NCBI GenBank assembly: GCA_027449525.1
Contig: DAIDLK010000082.1
Span: 1 to 5,217, forward strand
Reading direction: 5' to 3'
Length of the DNA: 5,217 bases
Source: Legionellaceae bacterium
Lineage (GTDB): Bacteria; Pseudomonadota; Gammaproteobacteria; Legionellales; Legionellaceae
Shown: one piece after another, positions 1-5,217 of the stretch
Layout: every line of letters begins with the position of its first letter
How positions within the stretch are numbered: the stretch's first letter is position 1
Made by a program: the position numbers and the translations under genes
The notes under the pieces: generated by a model
The model's input: only the letters and a program-made list of their open reading frames with translations
What the model was told of the DNA's origin: nothing
Database searches by the model: none

Positions 1-12
1 CCAAAGTCCAGT

Positions 13-42
13 TTGGCATTCGACATCTAATTGCGCTATTAT
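13..42 (+). promoter_or_regulatory. Candidate sigma70 promoter of the broken permease gene
   Basis: A -35-like TTGGCA (13-18, 5/6 match to TTGACA) and a -10-like TATTAT (37-42, 5/6 match to TATAAT) are separated by 18 bp. Transcription would start near 48-50, only a few bases before the ATG at 55 and about 20 bases before the TTG at 68, so the leader would be very short. A small inverted repeat, CCAAA/TTTGG (1-5 and 12-16), touches the -35 box and could be an operator, though it is short enough to be chance. The call rests on hexamer matches and position only. Confidence 0.4.
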
Positions 43-54
43 TCATCTTTTTTA

Positions 55-1418
55 ATGGATAATTCCGTTGCAACCCAAGCGAGTTCTCAGTGTCTTCTCT
101 TTAGTGATGATCAATGTCATTGCTGTAGATAATTTACGCACACTACCCATTTCAGCAGAATTAGGTGTGGGTTTGATTACTTATTATCTGCTAGCGGCCA
201 TTACGTTTTTTATTCCGGTTGCGTTAGTATCAGCGGAACTTGCTACCAAGTACCCCAGCACGAGAAGCCTTTGGTTTACGTGTGGCGTTTATCACCATCT
301 GGTTGCAATGGGTCTACAACATTGTCTGGTACCCAAGTATCTTGCTGTTTATTGTGACGACGCTGGCTTATGTCATCAATCCTGAACTAGCCAATAATCG
401 CTTTTATTTACTATCTACGACGATTAGTCTGTTTTGGTTGATGACCTTACTCAATTGTTTTGGCATGAAAATTTCCAGCATGGTCAGCACACTAGGTGCA
501 CTCATCGGTACACTATTACCCATGATTGGGATTGCTCTGCTAGGACTAATTTGGCTGGTTCAGGGGCAACCGCTCGCTATTGAGCAACCCATTCAGTGGC
601 TTCCCCAACAAGATTTTTTCGGCAACGCCGCACTGTTTACCGCTATTTTGTTTGGCTTGCTTGGTATCGAGATGTCGGCCATGCATGCCGAGGAAGTGAA
701 GTCACCCCAGCGTGATTATCCGCGTGCGCTATTGTATTCAACCTTCATTATTTTTTCTACTCTAGTCTGCGGATCGTTAGCTATTGTCGTGGTGGTACCC
801 CACCAACAACTCAGCGTGGTTTCAGCACTCATTGATGCGTACGCACTATTTTTTGCTGCCTATCACATGCCATGGATGACGCCCGTTACGGCATTATTAA
901 TTATTATTGGTGGCTTAAGTGGTGTATCCGCTTGGATTATTGGACCAACCAAGGGATTACTGGTTTCAGCACGCGATGGCTCGCTGCCGAGTAGCTTTGT
1001 AACAATCAATCGCCATGGCGCACCAACCATTCTTCTCATGGCACAAGCCTGTATTGTTACGCTCCTTTGTGGTGCGTTAGTATTCATTGATACCATTCAA
1101 GCAGCCTACTGGTTTTTAACAATTCTGTGTGCTCAAATGGGTTTACTCGTCTACGTGTTGATGTTTGCCGCTGCTATTGTCCTACGCTCTCGTTCTCCAC
1201 AGCCAATGGGTGCTTACTGTATCCCCGGAGGCACATGGGGCTTACGGCTGATCGCAGGAACTGGTTTATGCTGTTGTACGCTGGCAATCGCGGCAGGTTT
1301 TATCCCACCAACACAAATACCTATCCCTAACACGCTCCGATTTGAGGGCATGCTCTTGATGGGGCTAATCGTTTTTATTGCCGTGCCGTGGTGTTGTTTT
1401 CGTTCACGACCTTATTAA
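55..1418 (+). pseudogene. Amino-acid permease, GadC / glutamate:GABA antiporter type (APC superfamily), frameshifted
   Basis: Family role: a 12-helix inner-membrane carrier moving amino acids, often glutamate in exchange for GABA or by proton symport. The first part reads in the frame of position 68 (KRVLSVFSLVMINVIAV, then a second helix ending VALVSAELATKYPST). The rest reads in the frame of position 240, from REAFGLRVAFITIWLQW to the TAA at 1416-1418. It includes the family block GIEMSAMHAEEVKSPQRDYP and the late segment YCIPGG. Both halves match one protein, but the conserved GG-(I/L)Y-x-WV stretch expected between YPST and REAFG is absent and the frame changes exactly there, near 257. 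A deletion of about 23 bp explains both facts. The start is also doubtful. ATG 55 reads MDNSVAT and then leaves frame at CCC (74-76); the in-frame start is TTG 68. Neither has a clear Shine-Dalgarno. Without the lesions the product would be about 460 residues, slightly short for the family. Substrate is inferred only from family resemblance. Very probably non-functional. Confidence 0.85.
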
Positions 1419-2285
1419 GACACGACTGGAGTGTTTAAGGGAAATAACTGCCATGGTGTAATAAATTGTCAAGAGGGTGATTAACAACCATTCGCAACCC
1501 GGCTCGAATTGTTGCAGTGCAACTAGCCCTATTAACACAAACAACGGTGGGGTGGCTGCTAGGAGTACGATACGAAATGAGGCCCGAAAAGTAAGTGTGT
1601 GTTTCAGAATGACTCGAGCCGACAATTTACCTAGGCTTGCCAATAAGCAAGCGCCCAAAGTCACTTGAGTGACAAAAAACAACCAAACCATCGGATACAC
1701 TAAAAAAACCATGAGCCACTTAAAACAGAGCAAGTAACGTGAGCTTAACGCCGTTGAAGGCAACCATGCTCCGGATAACTGTGCTGAAAAATTCTGTGCG
1801 ATCCATTGCTTGTTAAAACGATTTTTTCCAGCGGGCAATACACTGTCAGGTAGCGATAAACGATAATGCCACTGGTGCTTATCCAAAACGAACATTAGTT
1901 GCGGGTAATGTTGTAGATCTTGCCATTTGATAGGCCCCGATGTATCAATAATAGCCAGCACTTGTTGTTGCGCGTTTCTCACCAGATAAGGCATCGGTTC
2001 ATTAAACACTAATTCACCGTGCTTAAACACTAACGGCGGCAAAGCGCTGAATGTATCAACCGTTTGTGAAACGATACGATGATACGCATTGCCCACCATC
2101 TTGGGCGCAAACGGGATACTCAGCAGCGTGGCAAACAAAAAAAGATAAGGCCAAGCAAAGCCTCGCCAACGCTTAGCAGCATCCTGGTATACTAAATTGG
2201 AGTAAAATGCCAGCAACAATGCTTGCAAATAGCTAAAATGTGGCCGATCAAGAGGTCGAACGGAATGGTTTGGTTGTTTCAGCAC
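1404..2285 (-). CDS. DUF1189-like inner-membrane protein, function unknown
   Basis: This 293-residue protein starts at GTG 2285, with AGGG five bases upstream as a plausible ribosome binding site. No in-frame ATG gives a better start. A cytosolic N-terminus with QALLLAFYSNLVYQDAAKRWRG leads into a first helix (about 44-60). A polar, presumably periplasmic, domain of about 120 residues follows and contains NEPMPYLVRNAQQQVLAIID. The C-terminal part holds a long hydrophobic stretch (about 185-217) and helices near 237-258 and 264-283. This plan, with an entry phrase like 'YxDxAKRW' and a middle 'EPY...VLAIIDTSG' block, resembles the DUF1189 family as I recall it. No enzyme motif is visible. It lies 39 nt downstream of the transpeptidase gene on the same strand and may share its transcript. 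Its 3' end overlaps that of the convergent permease by 15 bp. The family call is moderate; the existence of the gene is secure. Confidence 0.8.
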   Translation of the reverse strand: MLKQPNHSVRPLDRPHFSYLQALLLAFYSNLVYQDAAKRWRGFAWPYLFLFATLLSIPFAPKMVGNAYHRIVSQTVDTFSALPPLVFKHGELVFNEPMPYLVRNAQQQVLAIIDTSGPIKWQDLQHYPQLMFVLDKHQWHYRLSLPDSVLPAGKNRFNKQWIAQNFSAQLSGAWLPSTALSSRYLLCFKWLMVFLVYPMVWLFFVTQVTLGACLLASLGKLSARVILKHTLTFRASFRIVLLAATPPLFVLIGLVALQQFEPGCEWLLITLLTIYYTMAVISLKHSSRVLIRS

Positions 2286-2324
2286 ATAAACCCTGGCGAA
2301 TAAAACTTAACCAAAGCTTACCAT

Positions 2325-2885
2325 CTACTCGTAGGGTTTAACCACTACCGTCGTGCCCACATCAACAAAGTTTTCATTTAACCACTTTGCCGCACTGGGT
2401 AATACCCGAATACAACCATGGCTTGAATTGTAATCTGGCACCTCATATGCGGCATGAATTGAGTAACCTTTATAAAAATGCATGCAGTAAGGCATGCGTG
2501 CCCCACCGTGCGTCTCCAGAGGATAAACACTCGAACGGCATTCTTCCCCTTTTTTAGAGTAAACACGGTAGGTTCCGGTGACGGTACGACAAGAGCGGCC
2601 TATGTCTTCACAATAGTTTTTTCCGCCTGACGCGCTACCGGTCTCCAATAAATTACCTTGCGCGTCATAAGCAGCCCAAGCAGCTAATTTGGGGTCAAAG
2701 ATAAACATCTTGTGCCCAGTAGCCGCACGTTTGACAGGGAAATTGCCACTGCCTCGGCTGTCCATCGTGTAATCGGGAGTGTAATGCGTGTGACCTGCGT
2801 CATCCACAATCGGTACTGAGCGATCCATGGATACACAAGACCCTATAAGTGCACAACACATCACAACAACGCCTTGCTTCATCAT
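2325..2885 (-). CDS. EnhA-like L,D-transpeptidase (YkuD domain) lipoprotein
   Basis: The 186-residue product is predicted to form or edit 3-3 cross-links in peptidoglycan, or to attach proteins to it, in the periplasm. The catalytic block is SHGCIR (155-160), with nucleophile Cys158 and an upstream conserved His144 (HAAYEVPDYN), the YkuD signature. The N-terminus is a short hydrophobic signal ending in a lipobox-like IGSC, so Cys17 is the likely lipidated residue; Val at +2 suggests outer-membrane sorting. The segment GSGNFPVKRAATGHKMFIFD and the overall length match, from memory, Legionella 'enhanced entry' EnhA-type proteins, so gene-level orthology is not claimed. Four further cysteines (92, 99, 116, 134) flank the core and could form disulfides. 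ATG 2885 was chosen because GGAGG (2893-2897) sits 7 nt upstream; a second ATG follows directly. A TATAAT box precedes it. A housekeeping envelope role is as possible as a host-interaction role. Confidence 0.93.
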   Translation of the reverse strand: MMKQGVVVMCCALIGSCVSMDRSVPIVDDAGHTHYTPDYTMDSRGSGNFPVKRAATGHKMFIFDPKLAAWAAYDAQGNLLETGSASGGKNYCEDIGRSCRTVTGTYRVYSKKGEECRSSVYPLETHGGARMPYCMHFYKGYSIHAAYEVPDYNSSHGCIRVLPSAAKWLNENFVDVGTTVVVKPYE

Positions 2886-2892
2886 GATCTAT

Positions 2893-2897
2893 CCTCC
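2893..2897 (-). promoter_or_regulatory. Strong Shine-Dalgarno for the L,D-transpeptidase
   Basis: The minus strand reads GACGGAGGATAGATC immediately before ATG 2885. GGAGG lies 7 nt from the first ATG and 10 nt from the second, which favours the first. It is the best ribosome binding site in the window. Confidence 0.8.
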
Positions 2898-2909
2898 GTC
2901 TTTTTGTTT

Positions 2910-2941
2910 ATTATAGGACACAATGTTTATTTATTTTTCAA
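2910..2941 (-). promoter_or_regulatory. Candidate promoter of the L,D-transpeptidase
   Basis: On the minus strand a perfect TATAAT -10 box (2910-2915) would start transcription near 2903, giving a leader of about 18 nt that contains the GGAGG site. The best -35 candidate, TTGAAA (2936-2941), is 20 bp away, longer than the usual 16-18, so the -35 contact is weak or the promoter needs an activator. The -10 call is much firmer than the -35. Confidence 0.5.
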
Positions 2942-2947
2942 ATAAAC
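2925..2947. repeat. Perfect 8-bp AT-rich inverted repeat in the cytochrome/transpeptidase gap
   Basis: GTTTATTT (2925-2932) and AAATAAAC (2940-2947) are exact reverse complements around a 7-base spacer. The repeat lies downstream of the cytochrome c5 stop and just upstream of the transpeptidase -10 box, covering its -35 region. It could be an operator, or a weak transcript-end hairpin. No U-tract follows on the minus strand, and the arms have only one G:C pair, so a classical terminator is unlikely. In AT-rich spacer DNA a chance origin is possible. Confidence 0.4.
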
Positions 2948-2977
2948 GGAAGGGAGAAACTGACAATAGCTTTTGCG

Positions 2978-3325
2978 CTACTCTGGCAGCATGGCCTGAA
3001 TGGCTAGTAATAATTGTTTATCCGTGCACTCTAAACAGCCGCCGCGTGCCGGCATGGCCTGATAGCCTTCACTAGTGTGCTGTAATAATTGCGCTAAGCC
3101 GGCTTGCAAACGCGCTGCCCAATCCTGTTTGACGCGCATACGGGGCGCGCCAAGCGGTATTTTAGGTTGTTCCGCATGGCAGAGTGAGCAGTAATGCTGC
3201 ACAATTTGCTGCCCTTCATCCGGCGAGCCTTTGATTTGGTTTAGAAATTCTTCAGGGTGATGAGACGCCGCAAAACTACTTTGCAGCAAACAGCTAAGCA
3301 GGAAAAAAGTGAATTGACAACGCAT
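2978..3325 (-). CDS. Cytochrome c5-family monohaem protein, exported
   Basis: This small periplasmic electron carrier has 115 residues from ATG 3325. The N-terminus MRCQFTFFLLSCLLQSSFA is a typical Sec signal with likely cleavage near residue 19. The haem site CSLCH (46-50) supplies the two thioether cysteines and the axial His. YQAMPARGGCLECTD (88-102) is the cytochrome c5 hallmark: Met91 is the likely second axial ligand, and Cys97/Cys100 form the family's characteristic disulfide. An in-frame TTG at 3334 would add three residues before the signal peptide. ATG was preferred because it puts the signal at the N-terminus; the AGGA upstream is 12 nt away, rather far. The gene follows the methyltransferase-like gene by 14 nt and is probably co-transcribed with der. 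In the family, c5 proteins donate electrons to terminal oxidases or other acceptors; the partner here cannot be seen. Confidence 0.93.
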   Translation of the reverse strand: MRCQFTFFLLSCLLQSSFAASHHPEEFLNQIKGSPDEGQQIVQHYCSLCHAEQPKIPLGAPRMRVKQDWAARLQAGLAQLLQHTSEGYQAMPARGGCLECTDKQLLLAIQAMLPE

Positions 3326-3339
3326 GATGATCAACTATC

Positions 3340-4044
3340 CTATCGTTTAGCCAATACCACATCAATAATCTGGGTATCTCGGTAAGGGAACGTCACTAAT
3401 TTGCTACATAAACGCTTAATTCGCGGCAACATAAAATGCTTAGGCCGCATTTTAACCGATAATCTATTGAAAAACCAAGTTGATTCCAGTAGAAATTCAG
3501 CAAGCTCATCTAGATTGTCGAATACCAATGGAATTTCGAAGCGTTGATGCGTGCAAAGCTGCCAATCGTAATGTGCCAGCGAGCACAACAGATTTTCTTT
3601 GCTAACAGCCACAGCGGTTTGATGAATCAGCGATTTACAAAAATGTCCTACCCGACTACTCCAAAGCGAACCTTGGTTAATTAACTCCGCCAGATACTGT
3701 TGTGTCACTGGAAACGAATCATAAGTGGTAGTAATCAACGACAAGTAGCCCGTTGCATGCGTTAGCGAATGCGCATAATGCAACAAACTGTGTATAGAAA
3801 TAGTGGTACTCAGTGCGTGTGCTAAGACGAGATCGTGACTAGATTGCGGTAACCCATGTTGAGAACTGAGGTCAATGCAGGTGTATTCCGCCGCAGGAAT
3901 TAGTTCCCTCACGAGTGGCAAGTAACGATGATCCCCTGCGCTTAAGTCAACCACTTTGCAGGGCGTGCGGTACTGCAAACCAAGCGACTGAATTTGCACA
4001 ATAGCTGCTTGAACAAGCGTTTCACGCGTTGTTGGGCTACGCAT
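3340..4044 (-). CDS. Class I SAM-methyltransferase-like protein with degenerate motif I
   Basis: The protein has 234 residues from ATG 4044, or 235 from GTG 4047. The fold cue is a first strand and loop, KVVDLSAGDHRYLPLV (30-45), then a second strand ending in acidic Asp59 (YTCIDLS), then HDLVLAHALS (70-79), in the order and spacing of Rossmann motifs I, II and IV. Motif I reads DLSAGD where active enzymes usually show a GxGxG-type loop, so cofactor binding may be altered or lost. The C-terminal half (from about 170, DNLDELAEFLLESTWFFNRL) carries no motif I recognise and may form a substrate lid. The ATG overlaps the der stop by one base (TGATG), a common translational-coupling arrangement, and cytochrome c5 follows after 14 nt. 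There is no signal peptide, so it should be cytosolic. Substrate unknown. The methyltransferase-like fold is an inference from short motifs; a non-enzymatic SAM-fold relative is possible. Confidence 0.75.
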   Translation of the reverse strand: MRSPTTRETLVQAAIVQIQSLGLQYRTPCKVVDLSAGDHRYLPLVRELIPAAEYTCIDLSSQHGLPQSSHDLVLAHALSTTISIHSLLHYAHSLTHATGYLSLITTTYDSFPVTQQYLAELINQGSLWSSRVGHFCKSLIHQTAVAVSKENLLCSLAHYDWQLCTHQRFEIPLVFDNLDELAEFLLESTWFFNRLSVKMRPKHFMLPRIKRLCSKLVTFPYRDTQIIDVVLAKR

Positions 4045-5217
4045 CACCGTTTGCCTTTTTTACTTTTTACCCATTTCATCAAACGTTGCTTTTTCTTCAC
4101 CTGGCGCGCATTCAAAGTATTCTTTCTGCCTTCATAGGGATTTTCACCGCCTTTAAATTGTAATTTTAACGGTGTGCCAACCAACTGCAATTTTTCAGTA
4201 AATCCTTTGATTAAATAACGCTTGTAATGCTGAGGAAGTGCGTCTAATTGGTTACCGTGAACAATAATCAAGGGTGGATTATGCCCACCGGCATGCGCAT
4301 AGCGTAATTTAATACGACGACCGTTCACTAACGGAGGGGCATGCAAACCGACCAGATCATAGAGCAAACGGGTAATCGCTGACGTTGAGAACGGCTGAGT
4401 AGCGCAACGGTATGCCTGCAGGATATCTTTGAATAAAATACCAACGCCGCTACCGTGCAGTGCAGAGATAAAGCGGATTTTGGCGAATTCGGCAAAATAG
4501 AATTTACGTGCCAATTCAGCTTTCACTTGGGTTCTATGATCCTCATCCAACCCATCCCATTTGTTCACCACAACGACCAACGCCCTGCCCGCTTCAACTA
4601 CCAGACCTAATAAATGAAGGTCCTGATCGGTTAATCCCTCTTTAGCATCAATCAACAGTAAACAAACATGCGCGTGGTTGATTGATTGCAAGGTTTTGAT
4701 GATCGAAAATTTTTCTATTTTTTCATCCACACGCGAGCGACGCCTAACCCCGGCGGTATCGATTAAGAGGTAATCTTGTTCATCGCGCTGAAAAGGAATC
4801 GTAATGCTATCGCGCGTAGTGCCTGGGCTGTCGTACACAACGACCCGATCCTCACCAAGAATCCGATTCACTAAGGTTGACTTACCCACATTAGGCCGTC
4901 CAACAAAGGCGATTCGGATAGCGCCACCATCCTCTGGTTGCTGTTCATCGTCAGGAGCAAAATCGGCCGTAACCACTTGCAGTAACGCAGAAACACCGCG
5001 ACCATGGGCCGCAGAAATGCCATGTACCGCCGCAAGTCCTAAATCTTGGAAATCGATCAACCCTGTTAGCTCATCCAAGCCATCTAATTTATTGACAATT
5101 AAATCAACGGGCTTACCCAACTTACGCAGATGAATCGCGATACTTTTATCAACTGGAGTGAGGCCACTGCGTGCGTCCACCAAAAAAAAGATCCGCGTTG
5201 CTTCCTGCAAGGCGATA
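4044..5217 (-). CDS. der: GTPase Der (EngA), ribosome biogenesis; 5' end outside window
   Basis: Der is an essential tandem-GTPase for 50S subunit maturation, acting in the cytosol on pre-ribosomes. The visible 390 codons cover the end of G-domain 1, all of G-domain 2 and the C-terminal KH-like domain. Numbering from Leu at 5210: G-domain 1 retains VDARSG (11-16), G4 NKLD (40-43) and G5-like SAAHG (66-70). G-domain 2 has the P-loop GRPNVGKST (104-112), G2 PGTTRDS (129-135), G3 DTAGVRRR (151-158), G4 NKWD (216-219) and G5 SALHG (249-253). The C-terminal domain contains [13 protein letters not shown] and ends in a lysine-rich tail. By comparison with the ~490-residue E. coli protein, about 100 N-terminal residues, including the first P-loop, lie beyond 5217. 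The reading frame stays open to the window edge, so this is truncation by the window, not a defect. Its TGA overlaps the next gene's ATG. Confidence 0.97.
   Translation of the reverse strand, partial: IALQEATRIFFLVDARSGLTPVDKSIAIHLRKLGKPVDLIVNKLDGLDELTGLIDFQDLGLAAVHGISAAHGRGVSALLQVVTADFAPDDEQQPEDGGAIRIAFVGRPNVGKSTLVNRILGEDRVVVYDSPGTTRDSITIPFQRDEQDYLLIDTAGVRRRSRVDEKIEKFSIIKTLQSINHAHVCLLLIDAKEGLTDQDLHLLGLVVEAGRALVVVVNKWDGLDEDHRTQVKAELARKFYFAEFAKIRFISALHGSGVGILFKDILQAYRCATQPFSTSAITRLLYDLVGLHAPPLVNGRRIKLRYAHAGGHNPPLIIVHGNQLDALPQHYKRYLIKGFTEKLQLVGTPLKLQFKGGENPYEGRKNTLNARQVKKKQRLMKWVKSKKGKR

Noticed and set aside
240..385. Programmed ribosomal frameshift joining the two permease halves
   Set aside because: Conserved residues are missing at the junction and no slippery heptamer or downstream structure is evident. 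A deletion explains the data better.
863..1096. Minus-strand open frame antisense to the permease
   Set aside because: The plus strand carries recognisable permease helices; the antisense product has no motif.
1418..1436. Hairpin with ACAC/GTGT arms as a terminator for the permease
   Set aside because: The stem is only about six pairs including a wobble, and no T-run follows, so it is not supportable as a terminator.
1477..1668. Plus-strand open frame inside the DUF1189-like gene
   Set aside because: It lies wholly antisense to a longer gene with coherent membrane topology. It shows low-complexity, unfamiliar composition and no ribosome binding site.
2378..2566. Second minus-strand frame inside the L,D-transpeptidase gene
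   Set aside because: The transpeptidase frame contains the catalytic SHGC motif and a proper ribosome binding site. This frame has neither.
4804..5133. Plus-strand open frame antisense to der
   Set aside because: The opposite strand encodes the conserved Der G-domain. The serine- and proline-rich translation is typical of an antisense shadow.
5182..5189. Run of eight A (T on the der strand) as a phase-variable tract
   Set aside because: It encodes Phe-Phe-Leu in a conserved strand of an essential GTPase, where slippage would be lethal, and the frame is intact here.
1..5217. CRISPR array, tRNA, insertion sequence, toxin-antitoxin or defence system
   Set aside because: I saw no regular repeats, cloverleaf, transposase or recognisable defence motif on either strand.

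Overview
The window looks like chromosomal DNA from a gammaproteobacterium, most likely a member of the Legionellales (Legionella/Coxiella relatives). This placement rests on recall, not a search. It comes from the combination of a GadC-type APC permease with the N-terminal block VFSLVMINVIAV, an EnhA-type L,D-transpeptidase lipoprotein, a cytochrome c5 and the GTPase Der. Base composition is moderate and looks even across the window. I see no mobile element, phage gene, tRNA, rRNA or CRISPR array.

Layout: (1) 1-1418, plus strand: an amino-acid permease of the GadC / glutamate:GABA antiporter type. It has a plausible sigma70 promoter but is broken. A deletion that I reconstruct as about 23 bp (near position 257) removes the conserved GGxYxWV segment and shifts the frame. 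A second, less certain one-base lesion lies at the start codon. (2) 1404-2285, minus strand: a four-helix membrane protein resembling DUF1189. Its 3' end overlaps the 3' end of the permease by 15 bp, tail to tail. (3) 2325-2885, minus: an EnhA-like YkuD-family L,D-transpeptidase lipoprotein with a strong ribosome binding site and a good -10 box. (4) 2978-5217, minus: a tight cluster reading der (5' end outside the window), then a degenerate SAM-methyltransferase-like gene whose start overlaps the der stop, then a small exported cytochrome c5. The gaps are -1 nt and 14 nt, so these three are probably one transcript.

How the genes relate: der (50S ribosome maturation) is housekeeping. The methyltransferase-like gene is translationally coupled to it but has no recognisable substrate. 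The cytochrome c5 is a periplasmic electron carrier. The transpeptidase and the DUF1189-like protein are envelope proteins and may share a transcript, being 39 nt apart. The permease is a decaying gene, as expected in host-adapted lineages. I found no convincing new system. The most informative points are the permease deletion, the der-coupled methyltransferase-like protein with an eroded SAM motif, and the cysteine-rich EnhA-like transpeptidase.
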